Source: Patescibacteria group bacterium (lineage in GTDB: Bacteria > Patescibacteriota > Minisyncoccia > Phycocordibacterales > SBAW01). Taken from it: a DNA stretch of 34,991 nucleotides. Below are positions 6,517-14,219 of the stretch, in pieces (position 1 is the first letter of the stretch; each line of letters opens with the position of its first letter). Location of the stretch: positions 1-34,991 of the forward strand of contig JACOWS010000005.1 of NCBI GenBank assembly GCA_016176685.1. The letters are read 5' to 3'. Under the pieces are notes generated by a model that had not been told where the DNA came from, did not search any database, and saw nothing but the letters and a program-made list of their open reading frames with translations. Made by a program: the position numbers and the translations under genes.

Positions 6517-6777
6517 ATGCTCGAAACCATTTTGACCGCTTTGGTGTGGCTCGGAGGTGGCTATCTCTGCGGAGAGTTCATCATCCGCTGGAATCAACGC
6601 CACCTCCTCGGTGATCATGTGAGCACCAAGAAGCTCGCGGTAGCCCTTCGGCTCAATGCCGATTTGAACCTCTACCGAGGCACTAAGGTCCCGCATTGGA
6701 GACTGATTCTCACTCTCATGGGGCCGATCACGATTTCCAAGGCCGCTTTGCTGCGACTGTGCGGCGGGCCGACCTAA
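6517..6777 (+). CDS. Unknown small membrane-associated protein
   Basis: I do not recognise this 86-residue protein. It opens with a hydrophobic helix (ILTALVWLGGGYLCGEFII), continues with a basic stretch (RWNQRHLL, STKKLAVALRL) and ends with a second moderately hydrophobic segment (LILTLMGPITISKAALL). A strong Shine-Dalgarno AAGGAGG (6501-6507) lies nine bases before the ATG, unlike the leaderless core genes. It is the first gene of a two-gene unit with its own promoter. The next gene starts 30 bases downstream with another strong ribosome site. Confidence 0.75.
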   Translation: MLETILTALVWLGGGYLCGEFIIRWNQRHLLGDHVSTKKLAVALRLNADLNLYRGTKVPHWRLILTLMGPITISKAALLRLCGGPT

Positions 6778-6807
6778 ACCCGAAACCCAAAACGAAAGGA
6801 GGATTTC

Positions 6808-7605
6808 ATGTCCTACAAGTACGAGCTCTTTGTTATCGACCGCAAGTCCGAGCTCGACGGAGAGGAGCAGAAGCGCGTGACCTATCTGCGCGACAAGCTC
6901 TCGACCGCCGAGTCCCTCGGCCTGGAAGCGCAGTCCGCCTCCATCAAGGCCGACATCGCCACCGTCGAGCGAGGTCGTCTCATCACGACCTCGCCCATGA
7001 CCGACACCGAGCTGACCATCTGGCGTGCGTGGTTGCCCACGGCGTACACCGACATCGGTGACGACAAGCGGCACCAGCTTGCCAACTACCACTTCGACCG
7101 CATCCCACAGCCTGTGCTCAAGATGTGGCAGAAGCACAAGGAGTCCGGTGCCTTCGAGCGCTTCGAGATCTGGACGCCGGAGAATCCGCGACCCGACCCC
7201 ATTTTGGTCGGCGTCAACGGCACCGCTCGGCATCTGCTGGCCCGCTGGGGCGAGTCCGATGCCAATCTCATCTCCTTCGACGACGTCAAGCGCGAGCTGA
7301 TGCGCCGGTGGGACGAGAACGAGTACGAAACAGGAGAATACTGGGATCTCCCATTCGTACCCATCTTCCCCGCCATCCTTATCGGTTCGGTACCGCTGTT
7401 TGTGTTCGCCTCGTTTGGTATCAAGGGGTTTGTTCCACCCATCTTGGCCCTTTTGATTGCCATCATTGCTTACTTCTCGGTTCGGCACGTGATGACCAGG
7501 ATGACCACCAGGGGGACAAAGGAACGTCGGGATTCGAGCACACTCATGCAGGCCATCGCCAAGGACGATTCGGTGCAGCGCGAGCTGTACCCCGCTTCGG
7601 CCTGA
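6808..7605 (+). CDS. Unknown protein with soluble N-domain and C-terminal membrane hairpin
   Basis: This 265-residue protein is not recognised. Residues 1 to about 175 are charged and soluble, with Tyr/Trp-containing stretches such as ELTIWRAWLPTAYTD and LLARWGESDANLISFDDVKRELMRRW. Two hydrophobic segments follow (FPAILIGSVPLFVFASFGI and PPILALLIAIIAYFSV), then a basic and polar tail. AAAGGAGG sits five bases before the ATG. Its codons favour C at the third position (GAC, ATC, CTC, ACC) more than neighbouring core genes, hinting at a different history. It forms a transcription unit with the 86-residue gene and ends at a strong terminator. Confidence 0.78.
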   Translation: MSYKYELFVIDRKSELDGEEQKRVTYLRDKLSTAESLGLEAQSASIKADIATVERGRLITTSPMTDTELTIWRAWLPTAYTDIGDDKRHQLANYHFDRIPQPVLKMWQKHKESGAFERFEIWTPENPRPDPILVGVNGTARHLLARWGESDANLISFDDVKRELMRRWDENEYETGEYWDLPFVPIFPAILIGSVPLFVFASFGIKGFVPPILALLIAIIAYFSVRHVMTRMTTRGTKERRDSSTLMQAIAKDDSVQRELYPASA

Positions 7606-7627
7606 CGAACCAGCTCTGCGGCACTTC

Positions 7628-7674
7628 AGACGCTCATCTCAACCTATCGGTTGGCGTGAGCGTCTTTCTTTTTT
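7628..7674 (+). terminator. Terminator of the accessory pair
   Basis: AGACGCTCA (7628-7636) pairs with TGAGCGTCT (7657-7665), with an inner CAACC/GGTTG stem, followed by TTCTTTTTT. It is a strong rightward intrinsic terminator 23 bases after the stop codon. Confidence 0.9.
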
Positions 7675-7678
7675 AAAA

Positions 7679-7703
7679 ATCATAGAGGCGTCGCCTCTAT
7701 GAT
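7679..7703. repeat. 25-bp perfect palindrome, copy 1
   Basis: ATCATAGAGGCG and its exact complement flank one central T. The same sequence, with central A, occurs at 32093-32117. Both copies sit at an edge of an accessory segment. Confidence 0.9.
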
Positions 7704-7761
7704 AGATATTGTCAGCCTGTCCAGCCAGTTCGAGCTATTTCAAGTATTCTGCACCAAAAAG

Positions 7762-7790
7762 AAAAATCCCCGATTTGTTCGGGGATTTTT
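7762..7790. terminator. Bidirectional terminator before HU
   Basis: AAAAATCCCCGA (7762-7773) and TCGGGGATTTTT (7779-7790) form a 12-bp stem with a five-base loop and A/T flanks on both sides. It can terminate the leftward hup transcript and rightward read-through. Confidence 0.88.
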
Positions 7791-7800
7791 CTTTCGAGAG

Positions 7801-7860
7801 GACGCCGTCTAGAGGACTCTGTCCGGAAGACACCGTCTAGAGGACTAGACTCTGTCCGGA
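7801..7860. repeat. Imperfect direct repeat downstream of HU
   Basis: Two copies of a 27-32 base sequence (7801-7827 and 7829-7860) share CCGTCTAGAGGACT and CTGTCCGGA. The second copy has five extra bases (AGACT). Both carry AGGAC/GTCC foldback pieces. Function unknown; replication slippage would explain it. Confidence 0.7.
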
Positions 7861-7870
7861 GGATTAAACG

Positions 7871-8143
7871 CTACCTAACCGCTTCTTTAAGCGCCTTTGC
7901 GGCTTGGAACTTCGGTACCCGCATAGACGGTACCTGCACTGCAGCCCCCGTGCGAGGGTTGCGTGCGGTGCGCGCCGCGCGCATTTTTGTCTTGAAGATG
8001 CCAAGACCGGCAATAGAAACCTCCTCACCCTTCTTGAGAGAACCGACGATGGTATCTATCATCGCCTCAACCGCGCGCTCTGCGTCGGCTTTGGTGGTGC
8101 CGAGCACATTGTGCACCTTTTCTGCGATATCTTGTTTATTCAT
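7871..8143 (-). CDS. hup: HU-family DNA-binding protein
   Basis: The 90-residue protein has the normal HU length and order: MNKQDIAEKVHNVLGTTKAD helices, GEEVSIAGLGIFKTK, then the DNA-binding arm RTARNPRTGAAVQVPSMRVPKF with the family NPRTG motif and its intercalating Pro, and a C-terminal helix. HU bends and compacts DNA as a dimer. The -10 box TATAAT lies five bases before the ATG, so the mRNA is probably leaderless. It is monocistronic with its own terminator. Confidence 0.96.
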   Translation of the reverse strand: MNKQDIAEKVHNVLGTTKADAERAVEAMIDTIVGSLKKGEEVSIAGLGIFKTKMRAARTARNPRTGAAVQVPSMRVPKFQAAKALKEAVR

Positions 8144-8275
8144 AAGCGATTATATTGGTTAATAATACGGCCTGCCCTGCGCCCACCAGTATAAACCCTT
8201 CAAAAAACCTTGCAATAGAGCCACAGGGATAGTGTTTACAATAATTTATCGCGCAAAAGTTGACAACTGTACAAA

Positions 8276-9805
8276 CTATCGTGCAAATTCGATAGCGCGA
8301 GTCTCCCGGATGACGTTTACCTTGACCTCTCCCGGGTATTTAAGCTCATTTTCGATGCGCATCGCGATGTTGCGAGCGAGTTCGCGGGCCGCAAAGTCGG
8401 TCATTTCGTCCGGTTTGACAAACACACGCACCTCGCGCCCGGCGGAAATGGCGTACGACTTTTCCACACCGGCAAACGAGTTGGCTATGGCCTCGATGTC
8501 GCCCAGGCGTTTGAGATAATTTTCGACACTGTCGCGCCTGGCACCCGGCCGGCCGCCTGAAATAGCATCCGCCACCTGCACGATAACCGACTCGGTCGTT
8601 TCGTATGGATACTCCTCGTGGTGAGACTGCATAGCTTTGACCACCTCTTCCGAGACGCCGAACTTCTGCAGTATTCGGCGGCCGATTTCCACATGGGTAC
8701 CCTGCACCTCATGGTCGAGGGCCTTGCCAATGTCGTGGAGCAAAGCACCCGCACGCGCCACGGCCGGGTTTGCACCCACCTCTTCGGCTATCATGCCGGC
8801 TAGGTGCGCCATTTCTATGGAATGCTGCAGAACCGACTGCCCATAGCTGGTGCGGAAGTGCAGCCGCCCCAATATCTGGGTCACCCGCGGGTCGAGGTTA
8901 AGCACCCCGGCTTCAAACGCCGCCGCCTCGCCTTTTTCTTTAATAATTTTATTTATCTCGTTCTTCGACTTTTCTACCGTCTCTTCAATTTTGGCCGGCT
9001 GTATGCGCCCGTCAATAATCAAGTTTTCAAGCGCAACGCGCGCTACGGCGCGGCGCACCGGGTCGTAGGAGGAAAGCACAATAGAGCCCGGCGTGTCATC
9101 GATAATAACCTCCACGCCGGTTGCACGCTCAAACGCTTTTATGTTGCGCCCTTCCTTGCCGATTATTTTTCCCTTAATGTCGTCGTTGGGGATAGTGATG
9201 GCGGTCGCCATCGTATCGGAGGCAACCGAGTTGCCAAGCCGGTGTATAGCGGTGGTGAGTATATCCTTGGCGCGACGCTCCAGCTTTTCCAACCCTTCGC
9301 GCTCGAGCTTTTGCGTGCGGACCATCAAGTCTTCGCTCGACTCACGCTCAAGCTCGGCATAGAGTTGCCCCAACGCGGCCTCTTTGGAAAGTCCCGCAAC
9401 CTTAGCGAGCTCGCCCGCGCGCTCGGCAAGCAATGCATCAGCTCGCTCTTTTACCGCCCTTACCTCCTCGATGCGCGCCTTAATGGCGCCCACCTCGCGG
9501 TCGAGCTCCTGCTGTTTTTTTTCGAGCGTTTCCTCACGCTTAAAAATGCGTTCTTCTTGCCGCGCAACCTTGTTCTCCTCCTCTTTTAGCTCCGCTTCCG
9601 CAGCGACCAACTTTTGCTTGCCCTCCTCTTCTGCGGCTACGGTTATTTTCTTCGCCTCTTCGCGCGCGTTAAAAAGGATCTGCCGTATTTCAACCTCGAT
9701 AGAACCTTTGCGCGACAAAACCAAAAGCCAGCGGAATACATAGCCGATAGCCGCTCCCAAGAGGCCCGAGAGGCCTAGGAGTAAAAATACTATTTTTAAT
9801 GACAT
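8276..9805 (-). CDS. rny: Ribonuclease Y
   Basis: This 509-residue protein matches RNase Y, the membrane-anchored endoribonuclease that starts mRNA decay. It has an N-terminal transmembrane helix (IVFLLLGLSGLLGAAIGYVF), a long charged coiled coil to about residue 190, a KH domain (ITIPNDDIKGKIIGKEGRNI, with GKEG) and an HD domain (ALLHDIGKALDHE, later SHHEEYPY). The family's GSVVLS-like and VADAISGGRPGARRDS segments are present. The start has AATAAT five bases upstream on the minus strand and no Shine-Dalgarno site. It is transcribed alone. Confidence 0.97.
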   Translation of the reverse strand: MSLKIVFLLLGLSGLLGAAIGYVFRWLLVLSRKGSIEVEIRQILFNAREEAKKITVAAEEEGKQKLVAAEAELKEEENKVARQEERIFKREETLEKKQQELDREVGAIKARIEEVRAVKERADALLAERAGELAKVAGLSKEAALGQLYAELERESSEDLMVRTQKLEREGLEKLERRAKDILTTAIHRLGNSVASDTMATAITIPNDDIKGKIIGKEGRNIKAFERATGVEVIIDDTPGSIVLSSYDPVRRAVARVALENLIIDGRIQPAKIEETVEKSKNEINKIIKEKGEAAAFEAGVLNLDPRVTQILGRLHFRTSYGQSVLQHSIEMAHLAGMIAEEVGANPAVARAGALLHDIGKALDHEVQGTHVEIGRRILQKFGVSEEVVKAMQSHHEEYPYETTESVIVQVADAISGGRPGARRDSVENYLKRLGDIEAIANSFAGVEKSYAISAGREVRVFVKPDEMTDFAARELARNIAMRIENELKYPGEVKVNVIRETRAIEFAR

Positions 9806-10068
9806 AGGCGATTATTGCTAACCGCTTATGCCCCGAGCTCTTCCGTTTTTGCCGCGCCACAGGGGCGGGTCGCTGTGATTATTGCACGCAGAATGCTCGT
9901 GTGTTTAGTGCTTTCACAGAAATATTCGTTACGAGTGGAGCAAGAGCGGAAAACATAGATTAAAGTGTTGAATATAAACGATATGCACGCGAACAAACAT
10001 AGCAGAACACCCTTACCATACCAGAAAAGGTGGCTTTCCGCAACCTAAGAAAAACGGAAACTATATAC

Positions 10069-10341
10069 CTACTCACCCTGAACCTTAAAGTAGTAGCCTA
10101 TGATGAAGCCGAGTGGCCCCGAGAGAATACCAGAAACGGCAAGTAGCATATCCTTATAGTCTGTTACAGCAAATCCCTTGTAAGCCGCAATAGCCAGCAC
10201 TATGACAATAACCCCCAAATAACCAACAACATAATAAAGGGCTATTTTACTTCTCGTATGTTCTCGGTGTTGAGATAGTTTAAAAGCCCGTTGTGTGGGC
10301 GGCAAATATTGGTCAAGTTCTACATTGCCGTTACTAGCCAT
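10069..10341 (-). CDS. Small two-helix membrane protein, unknown
   Basis: The 90-residue protein has a polar N-terminal half (about 40 residues, ending in a basic stretch) and two hydrophobic segments: IALYYVVGYLGVIVIVLAIA and MLLAVSGILSGPLGFIIGYY. The family is not recognised. Its start lies one base after the stop codon of the ribbon-helix-helix-like gene, so the two are cotranscribed and probably translationally coupled. They sit just beyond a degraded insertion sequence. Confidence 0.65.
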   Translation of the reverse strand: MASNGNVELDQYLPPTQRAFKLSQHREHTRSKIALYYVVGYLGVIVIVLAIAAYKGFAVTDYKDMLLAVSGILSGPLGFIIGYYFKVQGE

Positions 10342-10342
10342 A

Positions 10343-10558
10343 TTAAAGTTCTTTCACTTCTATAGCGTAACGCTTACCGTCAGCGTCCTCTTTGACGATT
10401 TTGTTGTCTTTGGCAATATCCAAAAGCTTCATTCCTTTTAGAAGTACATCAACAGGAGTGGTATCAAAGTTTATTGCAAGCTCATTCAACTTCTTCAAAG
10501 CCCCGTTGGTAAAATTAACAGTTAGCTTGTCTTCCTTTTTTGTAGTTTCCTCGGCCAT
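10343..10558 (-). CDS. Ribbon-helix-helix-like small protein
   Basis: The 71-residue protein begins with a charged tail, then LTVNFTNGALKKLNELAINF and a second helix VDVLLKGMKLLDIAK. That strand-helix-helix order is consistent with a ribbon-helix-helix (Arc/CopG type) DNA-binding protein, though the fit is weak and it could be a different small helical fold. ATG 10558 is chosen because TATACT lies six bases upstream on the minus strand; a longer frame has no such support. It heads a two-gene unit with the membrane protein. Confidence 0.6.
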   Translation of the reverse strand: MAEETTKKEDKLTVNFTNGALKKLNELAINFDTTPVDVLLKGMKLLDIAKDNKIVKEDADGKRYAIEVKEL

Positions 10559-10580
10559 GATTTTAGTATAGCAAATTGCC

Positions 10581-10706
10581 TTATTTCTTGCGCTCCCTAC
10601 GGGTTTTTTTCTTAGACTTACCAATAACACCAAGTGCCTCGTCAAAGCCGAGGTTGATAGGGACGTGGAGTTTGGATTTGCGCCCTCGTGGGTCTTTCTT
10701 TTTCAT
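10581..10706 (-). CDS. Tiny basic protein, unknown
   Basis: This frame encodes 41 residues: MKKKDPRGRKSKLHVPINLG, an acidic/hydrophobic turn (FDEALGVIGK) and a very basic tail KSKKKTRRERKK. Its ATG overlaps the TGA of the preceding 52-residue frame (ATGA), a typical coupled arrangement. The composition suggests nucleic-acid binding. The tight overlaps and order point to an accessory gene carried with the transposase. Confidence 0.5.
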   Translation of the reverse strand: MKKKDPRGRKSKLHVPINLGFDEALGVIGKSKKKTRRERKK

Positions 10707-10861
10707 GAGCACTTCTTGTACTTTAACAAGATGCTACTTAGTTCCGATTCTATCGTACACACTTTCACCAAAAAGCTTCCGGTTGTAAGCCCAAAAAGGA
10801 ACCACGCCAAGACAAGCACTATAGTTAGTTTGAACCAGTTCTCTTTTAGAAAGCTTTTCAT
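10703..10861 (-). CDS. Tiny membrane protein, unknown
   Basis: This frame encodes 52 residues with one hydrophobic segment (LTIVLVLAWFLFGLTTGSFLV) after a basic start (MKSFLKENWFK), and a short charged tail. Its ATG overlaps the transposase TGA stop (ATGA), and its own TGA overlaps the next ATG. Nothing identifies its function. Confidence 0.5.
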   Translation of the reverse strand: MKSFLKENWFKLTIVLVLAWFLFGLTTGSFLVKVCTIESELSSILLKYKKCS

Positions 10862-11460
10862 GCGGTCAATGCCTTGTAAGATATTTTACCACGCTTGGCG
10901 ATTTTTGCTGTAGCCAAGTCAAACTTTATATCCATGCCGTTCTGTCGGTCAGGAATAGGAAACGCTCTCATGCGACTTCCGCGTTCTGTCATGCCCATTA
11001 CCGCTGTCTTTTTAGAAAAGCCGTACTTGCGGTTATTTTTACCGCCGAGATAGGTTTCGTCTGCCTCCACCACGCCTATCAATTTGCCCCGACCTTGCTT
11101 TAGAGCCTCGCGGATACGCATATCCATAAACCAAGCGGTCTTTTGGATTACGCCGACCTGCTCCGCCAACGAGATAGAGGAGATACCCTTCTTGGAGGTT
11201 GTAAGGAGGTAGATAGCGATAAACCACTTTTGCATAGGTAACTTGCTCTCGCCAAAGAGCGTACCCGTCTTGATAGTAAAATCGCGCTTGCACTTGTCGC
11301 AACGATACCGCTTGTCGTCAGCAAAGCGCATTATCTTAGTGTGCTTACAATGCGGGCAGAAATCCCCCTTAGCAAAGCGGATAGCCTCAAAATGTTTGCG
11401 GCAAGCCGCCTCGTTATTGAAATGCCCCGCAAACTGCGCCAATGTCTTAAACTCTTTCAT
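10858..11460 (-). pseudogene. Truncated IS1595-type (ISXO2-like) transposase
   Basis: The 200-residue product begins like IS1595-family transposases: a zinc ribbon CPHCKHTKIMRF...YRCDKCKRDFTIKTGT, then FGESKLPMQKWFIAIYLLTTSKKGISSISLAEQVGV, KTAWFMDMRIREAL, and the first catalytic Asp in EADETYLGGK. Family members run to about 300 residues and carry the other catalytic acidic residues plus a H-N-S-type motif in the C-terminal third. That part is absent; the frame ends in an unrelated-looking tail (DIKFDLATAKIAKRGK). No terminal inverted repeats were found. The enzyme should be inactive unless the short form has another use. Confidence 0.85.
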
Positions 11461-11500
11461 ACTCCTATCTTATACCCGTTAGTTAGGGTAGTCAAATGCT
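10858..11500 (-). mobile_element. Remnant of an IS1595-family insertion sequence
   Basis: The truncated transposase and a short inverted repeat TACCC-GTTAGTTA-GGGTA just upstream of its start (about 11473-11490) are all that is recognisable. The far end cannot be placed, because the 3' part of the transposase is replaced by two tiny overlapping frames. Confidence 0.5.
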
Positions 11501-11604
11501 GGAAATAGTACAAAAGTAGACAACTACTTTGTCAAATCAATGAACTGTTTATAACTTCTTGCAATATTCACCTGCCTAGTGGTAGTATGTTCGTACGTCA
11601 CCTC

Positions 11605-11627
11605 GCCCGGCCTTGCGCCGGGTTTTT
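11605..11627 (+). terminator. Rightward terminator-like hairpin
   Basis: CCCGGC/GCCGGG with loop CTTGC is followed by TTTTT. It points rightward although both flanking genes are leftward, so it may end a short untranslated RNA from the 11.5-kb gap. TTGCAA and TAGTAT about 18 bases apart lie upstream, as does a palindrome AAAGTAG-ACAA-CTACTTT. Confidence 0.5.
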
Positions 11628-11633
11628 CCGTCC

Positions 11634-12206
11634 CTACTTTGTACGCGGCTTGCGCTCAACTGCGTCCCTAATTGAGTCAAGAGATACAAACCAAGAACCT
11701 TCTCTTATTTCCCAAGCGCAATTGTTTTTATAAGCAACAAACTTGATACGTTTCTGTTGCTGTAGGATATTGTCTTTGGTACGCATGAAATCACTATCAC
11801 CGCTTGCTATATAGACCATATCTAGATCTGACAAGTCCTTCATTATTTCGTCATGCATCTCGACATCAAAGTTACATTTATTTTTGAAACCTTTTGGGTC
11901 GGACGAGTCGCGTAGTTTTTTGAGAGGTTTACCTGTCACCTCAAAACCCTCGCGCTCCCAATATTTAATCAATGCTTCGCTGATGGTCTTGGCTGGCTCA
12001 TACTTTGGAAGTCCTTTATAAATACGAGCGTGTACCACCTCATTAACTTCTGCAACCCACTTGTGGAGTTTTACATAGTCTGTCAACCACCCTGTGGCCC
12101 TACCGCGTTTGAAAAGGTTTGAGTCATCAATATAAATACCCACCTTCGGTTTAGGTGGAAGTGACGACAAGAACTCATAGGCAAACTCATGTAGAGGCCG
12201 GTACAT
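11634..12206 (-). CDS. NYN (PIN-like) domain ribonuclease
   Basis: The 190-residue protein is a NYN/LabA-type member of the PIN-like nuclease superfamily. Acidic residues expected for metal binding are visible: D in GIYIDDSNLF near the start, D/E in CNFDVEMHDEIM and D in MVYIASGDSDF. These proteins cut RNA or bind RNA/DNA; the target is unknown. The start codon follows a small hairpin and a run of five T, and the -10 box lies just before that hairpin, an arrangement also found at fusA. It is transcribed alone. Confidence 0.85.
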   Translation of the reverse strand: MYRPLHEFAYEFLSSLPPKPKVGIYIDDSNLFKRGRATGWLTDYVKLHKWVAEVNEVVHARIYKGLPKYEPAKTISEALIKYWEREGFEVTGKPLKKLRDSSDPKGFKNKCNFDVEMHDEIMKDLSDLDMVYIASGDSDFMRTKDNILQQQKRIKFVAYKNNCAWEIREGSWFVSLDSIRDAVERKPRTK

Positions 12207-12237
12207 AAAAACGCCCTACGGGCGCAAGGATATAATA
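12207..12237 (-). promoter_or_regulatory. -10 box plus 5'-terminal hairpin leader of the NYN gene
   Basis: On the minus strand TATTAT (plus coordinates 12232-12237) is followed about seven bases later by CGCCC-GTA-GGGCG (12224 to 12212), then UUUUU and AUG. The RNA would start at the hairpin base. The fusA leader has the same order with GACGCC-GTAG-GGCGTC. Confidence 0.55.
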
Positions 12238-12282
12238 CCACACTTTTTTAACTTTCAACCTATTGTGGTGTACAATCGGGGC

Positions 12283-12462
12283 ATGGAACAAGACACTAAA
12301 CGTAAGTGGCGTTGGGGCGCAATCGTTTTATTCATTTTTGGCCTGGCTATGCTATGGGAGGCAACTCAACAGACCGAGCCAATTAGCATTGCTACGGCGC
12401 TCATTGTCGGCGGTCCGCTCGTCTTTTTCATGGGACGCGAGCTTTTCTGGAAAAAACGCTAG
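12283..12462 (+). CDS. Small two-helix membrane protein, unknown
   Basis: The 59-residue protein starts with a charged MEQDTKRKWRWG and has two hydrophobic segments (AIVLFIFGLAMLWEA and IATALIVGGPLVFFMG), ending WKKR. The ATG at 12283 is chosen over 12265 because TACAAT lies six bases upstream (12271-12276), giving a leaderless mRNA. No family is recognised. It is convergent with clpP. Confidence 0.6.
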   Translation: MEQDTKRKWRWGAIVLFIFGLAMLWEATQQTEPISIATALIVGGPLVFFMGRELFWKKR

Positions 12463-12503
12463 GGTGAATAGGTATATAGTTCCCAGAAAAACCTTAGGCG
12501 GCG

Positions 12504-13118
12504 CTACTTTTTACCGCCCTTGTGGGCAAAGATGTCGTCTATCACGCCGTATTTTTTGGCTTCCTCTGCCGACATAAAGTAGTCGCGCTCAACGTCTTTT
12601 TCTATTTTATCAAGCGGCTGGCCGGTTGCTTTGGCAAGCAGTTTGTTGAGCCGCTCTCTGGTGGCAATGATGTGTTTGGCGGTTATCTCGATGTCGGTGG
12701 CCTGGCCCTGGGCACCCCCCCACGGCTGGTGGATCATCACCTCGGCATTGGGCAGTGCAAAGCGCTTGCCATGTGTCCCCCCGGCCAAGAGTATCGCCGC
12801 GCCGGATGCCGCAATGCCCACGCACACGGTGGCCACGTCGGGCTTGATGTAGTTGATGGTATCGAGCATCGCCAAGGTGGCCGTGACCGAGCCGCCGGGG
12901 GAGTTGATGTAGAGTTGAATATCTTTTTTTGCGTCTTCCGATGCCAAAAACAAAAGCTGCGCGATTATAAGGTTCGCGGTGTTGTCCTCAATGGGCCCAC
13001 CCAAAAAGATTATCCTGTCTTTGAGCAGACGCGAGTAGATGTCGAACGCCCGCTCGCCATAGGGGCTTTTCTCCACCACCATCGGCACCAGCTGTGCATA
13101 CGTTTCTTTATGTTCCAT
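12504..13118 (-). CDS. clpP: ATP-dependent Clp protease proteolytic subunit
   Basis: The 204-residue protein is a normal-length ClpP, the serine peptidase ring that works with ClpX/ClpA-type unfoldases. The catalytic Ser is S105 in [11 protein letters not shown] and the His is H130 in [11 protein letters not shown]. The Asp lies near the end, before [15 protein letters not shown]. The substrate-channel motif [11 protein letters not shown] is present. TATAGC lies six bases before the ATG on the minus strand. The gene stands 12 bases downstream of tig in the same direction, the common bacterial tig-clpP order. Confidence 0.97.
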   Translation of the reverse strand: MEHKETYAQLVPMVVEKSPYGERAFDIYSRLLKDRIIFLGGPIEDNTANLIIAQLLFLASEDAKKDIQLYINSPGGSVTATLAMLDTINYIKPDVATVCVGIAASGAAILLAGGTHGKRFALPNAEVMIHQPWGGAQGQATDIEITAKHIIATRERLNKLLAKATGQPLDKIEKDVERDYFMSAEEAKKYGVIDDIFAHKGGKK

Positions 13119-13130
13119 AGTGTGGCTATA

Positions 13131-14201
13131 TTACGCTTTTTCCTCGGTTCCTTCAAGCAGCTGGAGGGCGCGCTCGTTGCGCATAATTGTTTCGATATGC
13201 ACCTTTAAAAGTTCCGGCCGCGCGTCGGGGAAGTGCTTGAGCGCATGCTCCATTTCCGTTTTTACCGCCTCTTCCTCGGGCTCTATCTTTGCCTCCTCGG
13301 CAATTTTGTTAAGTGCCAACTGCAGGGTGGCGCGCTTATGCGCCTGGTCGCGGAACTCTCCCCGCAACTGCTCCTCCGTTTTTCCCACTTGTTTTAGGTA
13401 GCCGTCAAAAGTTAAGCCGAATCTAGTAACATCTTCTTTGAGTTGGCCCATAATTTTTTGGAGCTCGCTTTCCACAAAAATTATGGGCACCTCTATGGAT
13501 ATCTTTTTCAAAAGCACGTTTATGATCTCGCCGCGGCGTTTGTCCTTCGCCTTCTGCTCTTTTTCTAACTTCACATTTTCTTTTATTTTTATTTTCAAAT
13601 CCTCAAGATTTTTAAAATTGCCGAGCCCTTGTGCAAATGCGTCGTCAAGCGCCGGCAGGGCCTCTTCTTTCACCTCTGCCTTGGGGTCTTGACCCGGGGC
13701 GGCCGCTTTTGCGCGTGCGCGCCTCAGCGAGGTGATGGCATTGTCTACCTCGTCGGTTATGGTGTCCGGCACGGGCTCCAACCGCACCGTTTCTCCCAAT
13801 ATGCGCCAGTTTTTGGGGAGCACTACCTCTGGGTACACCGCCGTGCGCACCAAAAGCCCCACGGGGTTGCCTTCTGCCAACTTGGTTACCTGCACGTTCG
13901 GCTGGCCGACCACGTCGGCTTTGTGCTCGGTTACCAGGGCGGGGTAGAAGTCGCGCATAAAACGCTCGACCGCCTCCTCAAGCACCGCCGACTCTCCGAT
14001 TTTTTTCAGTGCAACATCCGCCGGTACATGTCCTGCGCGAAAGCCCGGCAGCTCCAAATGGCTTGCCAAATGCCCCAGCGCTTCGGTGCGGTAGGGCTCC
14101 ACAGCGGCAAAGGGTACTTCGCCTTGGAGCTCGATTTCCGAGCCGGGGAGCCGCTTGAGCGCAAACGCATGCGCGAGAGTGATAAATTGCTCACTCGACA
14201 T
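13131..14201 (-). CDS. tig: Trigger factor lacking the PPIase domain
   Basis: The 356-residue protein is shorter than the usual 430 or so. The N-terminal ribosome-binding domain is intact, with the signature PGFRAGHVPADVAL near residue 52. After VPDTITDEVDNAITSLRRARAKA a short Lys/Glu/Pro-rich linker leads straight into the C-terminal helical chaperone arms (LPALDDAFAQGLGNFKNLEDLK onward). The FKBP-like prolyl isomerase domain normally placed between them is absent. It should still act as a ribosome-associated holdase. TAGTAT lies six bases upstream of the ATG. clpP follows in the same direction. Confidence 0.93.
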   Translation of the reverse strand: MSSEQFITLAHAFALKRLPGSEIELQGEVPFAAVEPYRTEALGHLASHLELPGFRAGHVPADVALKKIGESAVLEEAVERFMRDFYPALVTEHKADVVGQPNVQVTKLAEGNPVGLLVRTAVYPEVVLPKNWRILGETVRLEPVPDTITDEVDNAITSLRRARAKAAAPGQDPKAEVKEEALPALDDAFAQGLGNFKNLEDLKIKIKENVKLEKEQKAKDKRRGEIINVLLKKISIEVPIIFVESELQKIMGQLKEDVTRFGLTFDGYLKQVGKTEEQLRGEFRDQAHKRATLQLALNKIAEEAKIEPEEEAVKTEMEHALKHFPDARPELLKVHIETIMRNERALQLLEGTEEKA

Positions 14202-14219
14202 TGTGCGATACTAGCACAT

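Noticed and set aside
6487-7488. Long minus-strand frame of 333 codons across the accessory pair
   Set aside because: It is the shadow of two well-supported plus-strand genes that have promoter, ribosome sites and terminator; its composition (Val/Gly/Leu-rich, no domain) is typical of antisense of C-ending codons.
8804-9589. 261-codon plus-strand frame inside rny
   Set aside because: It lies wholly antisense to RNase Y, whose domains are complete; no start signals.
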